From positions 1-34,904 of the forward strand of contig CAMVDU010000025.1 of the NCBI GenBank assembly GCA_947166345.1: 34,904 bases of DNA, in the 5' to 3' direction. This stretch comes from an uncultured Prevotellaceae bacterium (GTDB lineage Bacteria; Bacteroidota; Bacteroidia; Bacteroidales; Bacteroidaceae). Position numbers and translations under genes: made by a program. The notes beneath the pieces are model-generated. The model had not been told where the DNA came from, did not search any database, and saw only the letters and a program-made list of their open reading frames with translations. Shown here piece after piece: positions 7,787-16,359 of this stretch. Each line of letters begins with the position of its first letter. The stretch's first letter is position 1.

Positions 7787-9241
7787 TTACATATAGCCCA
7801 GCCAACGGAGAATGTCGTTCAGGTTGGCAACGACCATCAGCAGGATCAGGATGCCGAAACCAACGTATTCGGCACGTATCATGAACTTCTCAGACGGTTT
7901 GCGGCGTGTGATCATCTCGTAGAGCAAGAACAGCACGTGTCCACCGTCCAATGCCGGAATGGGCAGGATGTTCATGAAGGCGAGAATGATGCTGAGGAAG
8001 GCCGTCATGAGCCAGAACTGATGCCAGTCCCATGTGGCAGGGAACAGACTGCCGATGGCTCCGAAACCACCCAGCGACTTGGCACCGTCGGCCGTAAACA
8101 CATAGCGCATATCGCTGACATAACCCTTCAGCGTGTGAATGCCATAGCGGATGCCGGCAGGGAAACTCTCGAGGAAACCGTAGTGGATGGTGTCGGGTTG
8201 GTAGAGCAATGACACCGTGAAGCCCAGCTGCAGCTTGTCGTTGAGTGTGGCTGGGATGGTGTCGAGCAGGCTGTCGCGCTTATAGACAATGGTAATCTGA
8301 CGGGCCTTGGCTTTCTCGGCTTCGCTCTTCGAGGCCTCAATGACATCGTTCACACGACTAATCTCATCCGTGAACTGTCCGAAGGAAGCTACGCTGTGAC
8401 CGTTGACGCCCACGATGGTGTCGCCCTTCTGCAGACCAGCCTTGGCAGCAGCCTTGCCTGGCAGCACGCTATCGACGACTGCCGGATAGAAAGGACGCAC
8501 AAAACGGGGCTCGGCCTTCAGCATGTTGAGCAGGTCGAGATTGCCTGGCAGAGGGATGGTCACCTTCTCGCTGTCGCGCAGCACCGTCACCTGCTTGGCA
8601 TCGGCAATCTGACGGAACAGGTCGGCATCGTAGGTCTTGAACTTCCCTTCATCATACGACAACAGGATATCGTGGTCCTGGAAGCCCAGGTTCTTTGCCT
8701 GCTGGTTGAACTCCATACCCTCAGTCATCTTCTGAACGGGTACATAGCTCTCGCCCCAGGTGAAGAGTACCATCGCGTAGATGAACAGTGCCAGCACGAA
8801 GTTGACCAGCACGCCGCCCACCATGATGAGCAGTCGCTGCCATGTGGGTTTGGTGCGGAACTCCCAGGGATGTGTCTCTTCCGACAGTTGGGTATTGGTC
8901 TCGTCAATCATGCCGTCGATGGCGCAGTAGCCGCCCAGTGGCAGCCAGCCCAGACCATATTCGGTGCCCACATACTCTTTCGTCTTCACCGTCTTCGTCT
9001 TGTCTCCGTCTTTCACCTCCACCTCTTTCTCGGGCACCACCTCGGGCTTCAGCTTCAGCAGTCGGCGCACCCAGGTGTCGTAGGTGCTCATGATGTGGAA
9101 CTTAGGATTGAAGAACAGGTAGAATTTGTTCACTCTGACCTTAAACAGCTTGGCAAAAAAGAAGTGCCCCATCTCGTGGAGCAATACCAACAGGCTGATG
9201 GCCAGAAGGAACTGTAATAGTTTGATAAAAAAAACTTCCAT
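7787..9241 (-). CDS. rseP: RIP-type M50 site-2 zinc metalloprotease, RseP-like
   Basis: A 484-aa intramembrane protease that cuts transmembrane anchors, for example of anti-sigma factors. The first helix holds the zinc motif HEMGH (22-26), and the C-terminal helix holds the third ligand in PALDGGH (Asp432). Between them are a substrate-side loop (GLGWLPLGGYC) and a PDZ domain (about 262-320, LPGKAAAKAGLQKGDTIVGV). Length is typical for the Bacteroidota form. The gene follows dxr, an association conserved in many bacteria. With an ECF sigma/anti-sigma pair in the same window, it is a plausible processing partner, but that link is inference. The ATG at 9241 opens directly into the first helix. 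Confidence 0.93.
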   Translation of the reverse strand: MEVFFIKLLQFLLAISLLVLLHEMGHFFFAKLFKVRVNKFYLFFNPKFHIMSTYDTWVRRLLKLKPEVVPEKEVEVKDGDKTKTVKTKEYVGTEYGLGWLPLGGYCAIDGMIDETNTQLSEETHPWEFRTKPTWQRLLIMVGGVLVNFVLALFIYAMVLFTWGESYVPVQKMTEGMEFNQQAKNLGFQDHDILLSYDEGKFKTYDADLFRQIADAKQVTVLRDSEKVTIPLPGNLDLLNMLKAEPRFVRPFYPAVVDSVLPGKAAAKAGLQKGDTIVGVNGHSVASFGQFTDEISRVNDVIEASKSEAEKAKARQITIVYKRDSLLDTIPATLNDKLQLGFTVSLLYQPDTIHYGFLESFPAGIRYGIHTLKGYVSDMRYVFTADGAKSLGGFGAIGSLFPATWDWHQFWLMTAFLSIILAFMNILPIPALDGGHVLFLLYEMITRRKPSEKFMIRAEYVGFGILILLMVVANLNDILRWLGYM

Positions 9242-9249
9242 TGTTATTT

Positions 9250-9316
9250 ATTTCGATATTTTCGTTGTTTCGAGATTTCGTTATGTCGTTATTTCGTTAT
9301 TACGGTATTTTCGATA
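9250..9316. repeat. Imperfect TTTCGTTAT repeats between dxr and rseP
   Basis: The 75-nt spacer consists of variants of TTTCGTTAT and CGATATTTTCG. The same CGATATT word recurs near both ends. No hairpin with a U-tract is evident, so dxr and rseP may still share a transcript. Confidence 0.6.
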
Positions 9317-10474
9317 TTATTGTAATGCCTCTGCTGCGATGCGACGTGCCTCGGCATCGGTGTGCAGATAGTCTTCGTAGGAGGGCGCCTTCACGAAGGG
9401 CGTGCGCTGCATGGTCTTCTCGATAATATCTGCCATCTGCAGGAATCCGCAACGGTCTTCCAGAAACGCTCTGTTCACGACCTCGTTGGCAGCATTGACG
9501 ATGCAGGGCATGTTGCCTCCCTGACGGATGGCTTCGAAGGCCAGTGCCAGACAGCGGAACTTCTGCAGGTCGGGCTCGAAGAACTCCAGGTCGTGAGCCT
9601 TGAACAGGTCCAGACGTTCGCCGCTGAGTGGCAGTCGTCGGGGGAATGAGAAGGCATATTGGATAGGCAGACGCATGTCGGGCACACCCAACTGGGCCTT
9701 CACGCTGCCGTCCATGAACTGAACAGCTGAGTGGACGATGCTCTGGGGGTGTACCAGTACCTGTATCTGAGAGGCTTCGACGCCAAATAGCCATTTGGCC
9801 TCAATCACCTCGAAGCCTTTGTTCATCATTGTAGCGCTGTCGATGGTGATCTTAGCACCCATATCCCACGTAGGATGGCGCAGGGCATCGGCCTTGGTCA
9901 CGGTGGCCAGCTGTTCGATAGGCATCTGACGGAACGGTCCGCCCGAGGCTGTCAGCAGGATCTTGTCGATGGGGTTGTCGTCTTCGCCCACCAACGACTG
10001 GAAGATAGCCGAGTGTTCGCTATCTACGGGCAGTATCGATGCACGGTTCTCAAGTGCCAGACGGCATATCAGCTCGCCTGCCACCACCAGTGTCTCCTTG
10101 TTGGCCAGACAGATGGTCTTGTGGGCCTTGATGGCATGAATGGTGGGCGACAGACCTGCGAAGCCCACCATGGCAGTGAGTACCATGTCGATGGGGCCGG
10201 CCTCGACAATCTCGTCGAGGGCACGGGCTCCGGCATAGACCTTCACGTCGGGCATGTCCTGCATCAGCGCTTTCAGTGCATCGTAGCGTGCCTCGTTGGC
10301 AACGACGATAGCTGCCGGCTTGAATTTGTGGGCCTGCTCAGCTAAGAGTTCAATCTTGTTGTTGGCCGTCAGACAATAGACCTCGTACAGGTCGCTATGT
10401 TCCTCTATGACCTGTAGCGCCTGGGTGCCGATGCTACCCGTTGATCCTAATATGGCGATTTGTCGTTTGCTCAT
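9317..10474 (-). CDS. dxr: 1-deoxy-D-xylulose 5-phosphate reductoisomerase
   Basis: A 385-aa cytoplasmic enzyme that converts 1-deoxyxylulose 5-phosphate to 2-C-methylerythritol 4-phosphate with NADPH, the committed step of the MEP isoprenoid pathway. It shows the nucleotide-binding GSTGSIG (10-16), metal ligands in VDSEHSA (Asp151, Glu153) and NKGFEVIEA (Glu222, Glu225), and the flexible loop HPQSIVHS. The start overlaps the rimM stop by 4 nt (ATGA), indicating translational coupling. The full length and all key residues suggest an active enzyme that is a fosmidomycin target. Confidence 0.97.
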   Translation of the reverse strand: MSKRQIAILGSTGSIGTQALQVIEEHSDLYEVYCLTANNKIELLAEQAHKFKPAAIVVANEARYDALKALMQDMPDVKVYAGARALDEIVEAGPIDMVLTAMVGFAGLSPTIHAIKAHKTICLANKETLVVAGELICRLALENRASILPVDSEHSAIFQSLVGEDDNPIDKILLTASGGPFRQMPIEQLATVTKADALRHPTWDMGAKITIDSATMMNKGFEVIEAKWLFGVEASQIQVLVHPQSIVHSAVQFMDGSVKAQLGVPDMRLPIQYAFSFPRRLPLSGERLDLFKAHDLEFFEPDLQKFRCLALAFEAIRQGGNMPCIVNAANEVVNRAFLEDRCGFLQMADIIEKTMQRTPFVKAPSYEDYLHTDAEARRIAAEALQ

Positions 10475-10980
10475 AATCCTATCAAACCCTCAGGCAGGGC
10501 TATGGTTATCTGTTTTTTCTTTTGATCTACTTTCTCTATCAGCTCTTCGGCTGCAGGCACCAAGGTTCCGTCTTCCAGTTCGAAGAGGATGTTCATCGTT
10601 GTGTCATCGACAGCAGCAATCTTGCCGACGGACTGCCCTGTGGTGGCATCAATCATGGTGAAACCTACAAAGAACGACCATGACAGCTGCTCGTCGTCGC
10701 TTTCAGCCAATGAACGGGGGAAATAGACATCGGTATTGGTCAGCTCGCGAGCCCGTTCCTGGGTGTCAACGCCCTCAAACTTGACCAGTGCTGTTGAATC
10801 GGAACGGAAACGGTATTCCTCGATGAAGAAAGGCACAAGGATACCATCTACGTCGAGCACCAGATAGTCGGCATCGACGCGGTCGAAGACATCATCATCG
10901 AACATGAACGACAATTCGCCTTTCACGCCGTGAGCCTTGCCCAACCGTCCAATCTTGAATACTTCCTCTTTCTTAATCAT
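10471..10980 (-). CDS. rimM: 16S rRNA processing protein RimM
   Basis: A 169-aa ribosome maturation factor that binds S19 and assists assembly of the 30S head. The N-terminal beta-barrel opens with the family motif [17 protein letters not shown], and the C-terminal PRC-barrel region contains [20 protein letters not shown]. The tail ends EGLIGL, close to the LPEGLLD-type ending common in the family. It is not next to rpsP or trmD as in proteobacteria, but lies between murA and dxr, which I regard as the Bacteroidota order. It overlaps dxr by 4 nt. Confidence 0.95.
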   Translation of the reverse strand: MIKKEEVFKIGRLGKAHGVKGELSFMFDDDVFDRVDADYLVLDVDGILVPFFIEEYRFRSDSTALVKFEGVDTQERARELTNTDVYFPRSLAESDDEQLSWSFFVGFTMIDATTGQSVGKIAAVDDTTMNILFELEDGTLVPAAEELIEKVDQKKKQITIALPEGLIGL

Positions 10981-10990
10981 TTGTTTTTCT

Positions 10991-11030
10991 TTTTCTAGGC
11001 GATTCTAGGCTATCCTAGGTGGTCCTAGTG
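10991..11030. repeat. 10-nt CTAGG tandem repeat that includes the murA stop codon
   Basis: Four units with the pattern NNTCTAGGNN, spaced exactly 10 nt apart. The array runs from the murA-rimM spacer into the last codons of murA, and the TAG stop at 11015-11017 is part of the third unit. Confidence 0.75.
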
Positions 11031-12340
11031 ATCTTTGCTCCCAAAGCGTTGAGGCGTCCCTCAATGTTCTCGTAGCCGCGGTCTATCTGCTCGATGTTGT
11101 CGATGCGGCTGGTGCCTTTGGCGCTGAGGGCTGCAATCAGTAGGGCAATGCCGGCACGGATATCGGGACTTGACATGCGACCGGCCTTCAGTTGCAGTTT
11201 GCGGTCGTGTCCTACGACCACAGCACGGTGCGGGTCGCAGAGGATGATCTGGGCACCCATGTCAATCAGTTTGTCGACAAAGAACAGGCGACTCTCGAAC
11301 ATCTTTTGATGGAACAGCACAGAGCCACGAGCCTGTGTGGCTACGGTGATGAGCACGCTGATGAGGTCAGGCGTCAGTCCAGGCCAAGGAGCATCGGCCA
11401 GCGTCATGATGGTACCGTCGATAAACGACTGTATCTCGTAGTGGCGCATGCAGGGGATGAAGAGGTCGTCGCCTTCCACTTTGATCTTGATGCCCATGCG
11501 TCGGAAGGTGTTGGGGATGATGCCCAGGTCCTTCAGTGACACGTCCTTGATACGGATGCCGTTGCCCACCATAGCAGCCATACCGATGAACGATCCAATC
11601 TCGATCATGTCGGGCAGAATGCGGTGGCGCGTGCCGTGCAGACGGTTGACACCCTCGATGGTGAGCAGGTTGGAGCTGATGCCTTTGATACGGGCTCCCA
11701 TGTGGACCAACATCTTGCACAGCTGTTGCAGATAGGGCTCACAGGCAGCGTTATAGATGGTGGTGGTGCCTTTTGCCAGTACTGCCGCCATAACGATGTT
11801 GGCAGTACCTGTGACAGAGGCCTCGTCGAGTAGCATGTAACTGCCTCTCAGCCGTTGGGCAGAGATCTCATAGACACTTCTTTCTGCTACGTGATTGAAC
11901 TGTGCTCCCAGTCGTTCGAAGCCCAGGAAGTGGGTGTCCAGACGACGGCGGCCTATCTTGTCGCCACCGGGTTTGGCAACAACAGCCTTACCCATACGTG
12001 CCAACAGCGGTCCAATCATCATGATAGAACCACGCAGTTCGGCGCACTTCTTCACGAACTCATCGCTTGCCAGATAGTCCAGGTTCAGGTCGTCGGCCTG
12101 AAAGGTATAAGTGTTTTGCTGTTGGCTATTGGTTATTGGCTGTCGGTCAACCTTTACCCCTATATCCTTGAGTAGTTGGATGAGGTTGTTGACATCGCGA
12201 ATATTGGGAATGTTCTCGATGGTGACCGGCTCGTTAGTGAGCAGTGTAGCACAAATCACCTGCAGGGCCTCGTTCTTGGCGCCCTGCGGGGTGATGGTTC
12301 CACTTAACTGATGTCCGCCTTCTATGATAAATGCAGCCAT
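11015..12340 (-). CDS. murA: UDP-N-acetylglucosamine 1-carboxyvinyltransferase
   Basis: A 441-aa cytoplasmic enzyme that transfers enolpyruvyl from PEP to UDP-GlcNAc, the first committed step of peptidoglycan synthesis. It has the two-domain EPSP-synthase fold with Lys22-Asn23 (GAKNEAL), the loop KPGGDKIGRRRLD, DAPWPGLTPD and IDRGYENIEGRL. At the position of the usual catalytic Cys (E. coli Cys115, in PGGC) there is Asp127 (PGGD). Asp at this site is known to keep activity while blocking alkylation by fosfomycin, so intrinsic fosfomycin insensitivity is predicted. It follows the DUF4290 gene by 6 nt. Confidence 0.96.
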   Translation of the reverse strand: MAAFIIEGGHQLSGTITPQGAKNEALQVICATLLTNEPVTIENIPNIRDVNNLIQLLKDIGVKVDRQPITNSQQQNTYTFQADDLNLDYLASDEFVKKCAELRGSIMMIGPLLARMGKAVVAKPGGDKIGRRRLDTHFLGFERLGAQFNHVAERSVYEISAQRLRGSYMLLDEASVTGTANIVMAAVLAKGTTTIYNAACEPYLQQLCKMLVHMGARIKGISSNLLTIEGVNRLHGTRHRILPDMIEIGSFIGMAAMVGNGIRIKDVSLKDLGIIPNTFRRMGIKIKVEGDDLFIPCMRHYEIQSFIDGTIMTLADAPWPGLTPDLISVLITVATQARGSVLFHQKMFESRLFFVDKLIDMGAQIILCDPHRAVVVGHDRKLQLKAGRMSSPDIRAGIALLIAALSAKGTSRIDNIEQIDRGYENIEGRLNALGAKITRTT

Positions 12341-12346
12341 GGAAAC

Positions 12347-12949
12347 TTATTTCTTTTTCTTTTTCTTTCCTGATGATTTCTCTTCTGCAATGGCTACAGG
12401 CGCGAAGCTGAATGCGTCGAGGTCCAGTTGGATGATGCCGTCGGTAAGACGTGCCAGATCGCTGGCCACACGCTCGTCGTCCATAGAACCGTGTCCCCAC
12501 AACACCAGGTCGCGCTTCATCTGGTTGGCCGTCAGTTGGGCCAGTTCATCACGCTCTTGACCTTCGGGCATCTCTTTGAGCTTTTCAATCATCTCGGCAA
12601 CCAGACGTCCGTAGTGGCGCAGACGTATTTCTGCCTGCGGGAGGGCCATAGGCTGTGGCTTCGTGTGAATCTTCTCAGCCTCGCTCACGTCGTAGGGCCA
12701 GTCGATGTCCAGTTGTCCGTGACTCATCAGGAAGAGATGATCCCACAGTGTCTGCTCGTGGTTGGTATTCTCACGTATCTGGGGGACCTTGGTCTCCATC
12801 AGCCTGACGATGGTCATAGCGCAACGCAGGCGTTCCTCGCGGTCGGGCAGCGTAGCGGCGTGGTCAATCATTTTCTGTATCTCGCGCCCATATTCAGGCA
12901 GTTGCAGCTTTTCGCGCTGTGTGTTGTAATCGAGTCCTTGTATTTTCAT
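12347..12949 (-). CDS. DUF4290 family protein
   Basis: A 200-aa hydrophilic, probably cytoplasmic protein whose start (MKIQGLDYNTQREKLQLPEYGR) is characteristic of DUF4290, a Bacteroidota-specific family usually encoded just before murA. It is mostly helical and has no signal peptide or membrane segment. It ends in a lysine run (GKKKKKK) that may contact nucleic acid or acidic partners. The gene lies 20 nt after tsaB and 6 nt before murA, so it is probably co-transcribed with both. The function is unknown; the constant neighbourhood suggests a role in growth or envelope synthesis, but that is inference. Confidence 0.88.
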   Translation of the reverse strand: MKIQGLDYNTQREKLQLPEYGREIQKMIDHAATLPDREERLRCAMTIVRLMETKVPQIRENTNHEQTLWDHLFLMSHGQLDIDWPYDVSEAEKIHTKPQPMALPQAEIRLRHYGRLVAEMIEKLKEMPEGQERDELAQLTANQMKRDLVLWGHGSMDDERVASDLARLTDGIIQLDLDAFSFAPVAIAEEKSSGKKKKKK

Positions 12950-12969
12950 TTTGTCGTTGTTATTCAGTC

Positions 12970-13659
12970 TTACAATAACGGTTTTGCAACCTTTGCCACG
13001 TAGTCTTTCAGATAGAAAGGCTCGAAGTAGGCTACATCCTCAGTCTTGTTGTTCATCAGCCGACGCTCGGCCAGCGGTTGCATCCATCGTGCTTCTGGTT
13101 CGATGCCTTCGATGAGGTGGGCGTTGGGATGGTTGATGGTTTCCATGCACTTGGCCGCACCGTTGCCAAAGAAATAGACGGGTCGCTGGTCCAGCCACTC
13201 CCGATAGGTGTCGGCTGTCACTACGTCGGCCTGTATGGGGCGCACCTCTCTCAGTGCCCTGTCGTAGATGCCGGCATACACCTCCATGCGACGCGCATCA
13301 AGCATGGGGCAGAGTAGGGCATCCTCTTCTACCATCTCCCTGAGCAGTACGGGTACGCACAGCAGTTCCAAGGTGGGCACGCTGATGAGTTGCAGGTTAC
13401 GACCATAGCAGATACCCTTGGCCATCGATACACCGATACGCAGACCTGTGTAACTGCCTGGGCCGCAGCTGACGGCTACAGCATCAAAGGGAATGGCGTG
13501 GTTGTCGGTGAACGACAGGGCCTCGTCGACCATCGATCCCAGACGCTCTGCATGATTGGGTCCGGAGTGGTCTTCCTGATGGAAAATCACCTGTGAGTCT
13601 TGGCTCACTGCTACCGAGCAAACGCTCGTACTTGTCTCTATATGTAATATCGTTGCCAT
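12970..13659 (-). CDS. tsaB: tRNA threonylcarbamoyladenosine biosynthesis protein TsaB
   Basis: A 229-aa protein of the ASKHA (actin-like) fold that partners with TsaD and TsaE to make t6A37 in ANN-decoding tRNAs. Diagnostic segments are MATILHIETSTSVCSVAV, the FDAVAVSCGPGSYTGLRIGVSMAKG region and LDARRMEVYAGIYD. The ATG at 13659 is chosen because a promoter lies directly upstream; the longer in-frame extension to 13881 runs into the divergent folA gene. It probably heads the minus-strand housekeeping run through DUF4290, murA, rimM and dxr. Confidence 0.94.
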   Translation of the reverse strand: MATILHIETSTSVCSVAVSQDSQVIFHQEDHSGPNHAERLGSMVDEALSFTDNHAIPFDAVAVSCGPGSYTGLRIGVSMAKGICYGRNLQLISVPTLELLCVPVLLREMVEEDALLCPMLDARRMEVYAGIYDRALREVRPIQADVVTADTYREWLDQRPVYFFGNGAAKCMETINHPNAHLIEGIEPEARWMQPLAERRLMNNKTEDVAYFEPFYLKDYVAKVAKPLL

Positions 13660-13668
13660 AAATCGCTG

Positions 13669-13699
13669 CAAAGGTACATATTTTTCTCCAAAAAGCAAC
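13669..13699 (-). promoter_or_regulatory. Promoter of the tsaB-murA-dxr run
   Basis: On the minus strand, GTTG (13699-13696), a 19-nt gap and TACCTTTG (13676-13669) lie 10 nt before the tsaB start codon. The match to the Bacteroidota -7 element is exact; the -33 element has one mismatch. Confidence 0.6.
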
Positions 13700-13717
13700 T
13701 CCTTTTGTGCGTTTTCT

Positions 13718-13748
13718 TTTGTCAGTTCAATAATTGTTTGTATTTTTG
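13718..13748 (+). promoter_or_regulatory. Promoter of folA
   Basis: TTTG at 13718-13721, a 19-nt gap and TATTTTTG at 13741-13748 give an exact match to the Bacteroidota -33/-7 consensus, 23 nt before the folA ATG. It is divergent from the tsaB promoter. Confidence 0.7.
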
Positions 13749-13771
13749 CACCCACATCAACGAAACGAGCT

Positions 13772-14260
13772 ATGAAAGTAAGTATGATTGCCGCCGTGGA
13801 CCGAAAGCGTGCCATCGGCTTCGAAAACAAACTGATATACTGGTTACCCAACGACCTGAAGCGGTTCAAACAGTTGACCACTGGTCATACCATCGTGATG
13901 GGACGACATACGTTTGAGAGCCTGCCGAAAGGTGCTCTGCCCAATCGTCGCAACTGTGTGCTCACCCGTTCTACCAAGGAGTTGCCGGGTTGTGAGTGTT
14001 TCGCATCGTGGGATGATTTTGTGAAGACCTGCGGAGACGATGAGGAGGTCTTCATCATCGGTGGCGCCAGCCTTTATCGGGGACTGCTCGACAAGGCCGA
14101 CTGCTTGCTGTTGACTGAGGTTGATGATGAGGCAGCGCAGGCTGACACTTTCTTTCCCGACTATAGTCAGGGATGGCGCGAGGTGGCAAGAGAAAAGCAT
14201 ACCGTTGACGAACGTCACCAGTATGCTTATGATTTTGTAGACTACGTTAAAGAGAAGTGA
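13772..14260 (+). CDS. folA: Dihydrofolate reductase
   Basis: A 162-aa enzyme that reduces dihydrofolate to tetrahydrofolate with NADPH. It shows the substrate loop WLPNDLKRFKQLT with the catalytic acid Asp28, the cofactor motif IVMGRHTFESLP and the EVFIIGGASLYRGLL glycine-rich strand, and ends with the usual beta-hairpin. It stands alone: thyA, often its neighbour, is not in the window. It is divergent from tsaB and convergent with the Lrp-type regulator, and a weak dyad (ATAAGG/CCTTAT) in the 40-nt gap may serve both ends. Confidence 0.96.
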   Translation: MKVSMIAAVDRKRAIGFENKLIYWLPNDLKRFKQLTTGHTIVMGRHTFESLPKGALPNRRNCVLTRSTKELPGCECFASWDDFVKTCGDDEEVFIIGGASLYRGLLDKADCLLLTEVDDEAAQADTFFPDYSQGWREVAREKHTVDERHQYAYDFVDYVKEK

Positions 14261-14300
14261 AGTCTATTGTTCTTCGCTGATAAGGCTATTGGTTAAGACC

Positions 14301-14780
14301 TTATTCTTCACCAATGAGAACATCGGTGATAGGCAGCTGACGGTTGATAGGCGAGTGGAACGAGATGATGCTCTCGCTGCGTGCGATGCCTAAGGGTTGC
14401 AGCTTGTCGTGAACGAAATTCAGCAGGTGATGGTTGTTGATGGCATAGACCTTGATGAACAGGTCGTAATTGCCTGTGGTATAGTGACATTCCACCACTT
14501 CGGGTATATCGCGTAGTTTCTCTACGACCACATCGAAATCTGCTGGGTTCTTCAGGTTGATACCGATATAGGCACAGGTCTCGTAGCCCACCTTTTCAGG
14601 GTCGATGAGGAACTGTGATCCTTTCAGGATACCCATGTTGGTGAGTTTCTGTATGCGCTGGTGGATGGCAGCACCACTGACGTTGCAGGCACGTGCCACT
14701 TCGAGGAACGGTACGCGTGCATCGTCGGAAATGAGTTTGAGTATTTGTTTGTCCAGTCGGTCAAGCTTCTGATTTGCCAT
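14301..14780 (-). CDS. Lrp/AsnC family transcriptional regulator
   Basis: A 159-aa DNA-binding protein. Residues 1-60 form the AsnC-type winged helix-turn-helix (LDRLDKQILKLISDDARVP, then VSGAAIHQRIQKLTNMGIL). A RAM ligand-binding and oligomerisation domain follows (about 68-145, ETCAYIGINLKNPADFDVV, with CHYTTGNYDLFIKVY). Members respond to amino acids such as leucine, asparagine or glutamine. The first downstream gene on the strand, exbD, starts elsewhere, so this is probably a monocistronic regulator acting on distant genes. It has its own promoter. The ligand is not predictable from sequence. Confidence 0.93.
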   Translation of the reverse strand: MANQKLDRLDKQILKLISDDARVPFLEVARACNVSGAAIHQRIQKLTNMGILKGSQFLIDPEKVGYETCAYIGINLKNPADFDVVVEKLRDIPEVVECHYTTGNYDLFIKVYAINNHHLLNFVHDKLQPLGIARSESIISFHSPINRQLPITDVLIGEE

Positions 14781-14821
14781 AATACTGTTTGATAATTATC
14801 GTTATTGTTCTTTTTGTCGTG

Positions 14822-14853
14822 CAAAGGTAGTGCTTTTCTTTGAGAACGGCAAT
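14822..14853 (-). promoter_or_regulatory. Promoter of the Lrp/AsnC regulator
   Basis: Minus-strand TACCTTTG (14829-14822) with ATTG (14853-14850) 20 nt further upstream. It lies about 42 nt before the start codon and fits the Bacteroidota consensus with one mismatch. Confidence 0.6.
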
Positions 14854-14882
14854 AATTTGCCAACAAAAAACGCAAAAAAGTT

Positions 14883-15347
14883 TCAGTTTCGCGGTTTTTC
14901 GGTGGTAGAATAGTTGATTTTTAAGGCATAAGCACCCTGTAGAGCCTGCTTGATGTCAGAGATGATACCCATGGGTACATCGCGGTCGGCCTTGATGGAG
15001 ACAGTCATACGTGCCTGGTCCTCACTCGACATATTGGCACGCTCTTCTTCCACAAAGTTGCGAATGTCGTCGATAGTTGCCAGTTTGTCGTTCAGCTGGA
15101 TGTAGAACGCACTGTCGGCAGGTACGCCCTGACGGTGACCTACATAGATGTAGCTGACGGCCGACTTGTGGGTCAGCTTCTGTACCTCGGTGGCCTGCGG
15201 CACCTGGTAGCGCACTTTCAGCACCACTTCGCGCATGTGGGTGACAATCATGAAAAAGAACAGAACGGTGAAAATCAGGTCGGGCAGCGACGAGAGATTC
15301 AGTCCTGGCATGTGCCGTTCTTGACGATGGAAAGCACCCTTTTTCAT
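14883..15347 (-). CDS. exbD: ExbD/TolR family biopolymer transport protein (second ExbD)
   Basis: A 154-aa inner-membrane protein. After a basic start (MKKGAFHRQERHMPGLNLSS) comes one transmembrane helix (about 21-38, LPDLIFTVLFFFMIVT). It carries the conserved proton-path Asp of ExbD proteins, here in the SSLPDLIF segment. A periplasmic domain ends near residue 150. With ExbB it would harness the proton gradient for TonB-type or TolQR-type work. Its start overlaps the preceding exbD by 4 nt. Two ExbD-like proteins in tandem are common in Bacteroidota and may form a mixed dimer in the ExbB pore. Confidence 0.92.
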   Translation of the reverse strand: MKKGAFHRQERHMPGLNLSSLPDLIFTVLFFFMIVTHMREVVLKVRYQVPQATEVQKLTHKSAVSYIYVGHRQGVPADSAFYIQLNDKLATIDDIRNFVEEERANMSSEDQARMTVSIKADRDVPMGIISDIKQALQGAYALKINYSTTEKPRN

Positions 15348-15919
15348 TCGATGTTCAATTTTTCGCTAATACGCTGGGGATAGACCATCAGGATGGCATC
15401 GTGTTCCTCTTGGCTACACTCTGCCAGACTGTGGCGGAACTTTTTTATTGCCAGACGGTTACGTATGTTGTTGTAGCCGGCAACGATGGCGTTGCGCATC
15501 TCTATGTAAGTGTTGTAGGTGCTGTTGCGGTCGGCACGGATGGTGATCACATGACGGTCGCTCACCTCACAGCGTCCCATCAAGTGTACTTCGCGTACGC
15601 TCTTCTCAGGCAACTTGGGATCGTTGGCTGTGTTGGCCACAAACTCCTCCACGCGCCGTGTCAGCTCCTGTGGCGTTATCTCTTCCTTGTTGCACGTCAG
15701 CCTGTCGCTGGCGTCGATCTCGAGGGCCAGAACGTTGCGTTCTTTTACCATCTGTTCCTGCACCTCTTCCATATTTTCTGGAGGAGGCATCTGCGAGGGC
15801 AGTCCCTTGTCGGTGTCCATCGACGATGTTACCAAAAAGAACACCAGCAGCATGAACGAGATGTCAGCTGTCGATGTGGTGTTGATGCCTGGCACTTGAC
15901 GCCTTTTGCGACGGAACAT
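15344..15919 (-). CDS. exbD: ExbD/TolR family biopolymer transport protein (first ExbD)
   Basis: A 191-aa inner-membrane protein. The start MFRRKRRQVPGINTTSTADISFMLLVFFLV is the typical ExbD opening, with the membrane helix (about 20-35) and the conserved Asp in STADISF. The periplasmic part (about 40-191) is longer than in the next ExbD and includes VREVHLMGRCEVSDRHVITIRADR, a strand-rich region seen in the Bacteroidota form. It is translationally coupled to the second exbD and separated from the small membrane protein by a 62-nt spacer of GATG-like repeats. Confidence 0.92.
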   Translation of the reverse strand: MFRRKRRQVPGINTTSTADISFMLLVFFLVTSSMDTDKGLPSQMPPPENMEEVQEQMVKERNVLALEIDASDRLTCNKEEITPQELTRRVEEFVANTANDPKLPEKSVREVHLMGRCEVSDRHVITIRADRNSTYNTYIEMRNAIVAGYNNIRNRLAIKKFRHSLAECSQEEHDAILMVYPQRISEKLNIE

Positions 15920-15981
15920 ATGCGATGGATGATGTAAGATGTGAGATGGAAGATGGATGATGTGAGATGCAGGAGTCTGCG
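15920..15981. repeat. Degenerate GATG-rich repeat in the exb cluster
   Basis: The whole 62-nt gap consists of variants of GATGGATGATGT and GTGAGATG. Two 16-nt-like units are recognisable (near 15925 and 15951). Nothing else is seen in this spacer. Confidence 0.6.
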
Positions 15982-16359
15982 CTATCGTTTCAGTTTGCGG
16001 ACGATGCCTGAGTAGCCGATAAGGATGGCGACGGCAGCAACGACGATGAGGATGGCCGACGTGTTGATGAGCATGTCGCTGACACGCAGCCAGAAACGGT
16101 CGTCAAAGGGTTTGCCGTTGATGATCAGCGTACGGGTGTCTGACAGCAGGTAGGTGAGCCCCAGCGATGCTGCCAACAGCGCCAGAATGAGCACCCCTAT
16201 ACGACGCGCTGGAATACGGTTGCTACGGCTGTTGTCAGGTCCTTGCCGACGCATGCTGCGCACCATGGACCACGCCGTGAACCCTATTGCCAGTAGCACC
16301 AGGGCATACATGGCATAGAGCAACAGGTCGATATAGAGTGGCGTTGCCGTTTCAATCAT
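15982..16359 (-). CDS. Small three-helix membrane protein in the exb cluster
   Basis: A 125-aa protein with hydrophobic segments at about 9-31, 53-70 and 97-118, and a basic loop between the first two (RSMRRQGPDNSRSNRIPARR). I do not recognise a family by name. It starts 8 nt inside the end of exbB, so translation is coupled, and it comes before the two exbD genes. This position suggests an accessory subunit of the Exb motor or an insertion factor, but no catalytic motif supports a more exact role. Confidence 0.75.
   Translation of the reverse strand: MIETATPLYIDLLLYAMYALVLLAIGFTAWSMVRSMRRQGPDNSRSNRIPARRIGVLILALLAASLGLTYLLSDTRTLIINGKPFDDRFWLRVSDMLINTSAILIVVAAVAILIGYSGIVRKLKR

Noticed and set aside
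8396..9217. 273-aa open frame antisense to rseP
   Set aside because: It lies entirely opposite a well-supported gene and shows no signal peptide or motif.
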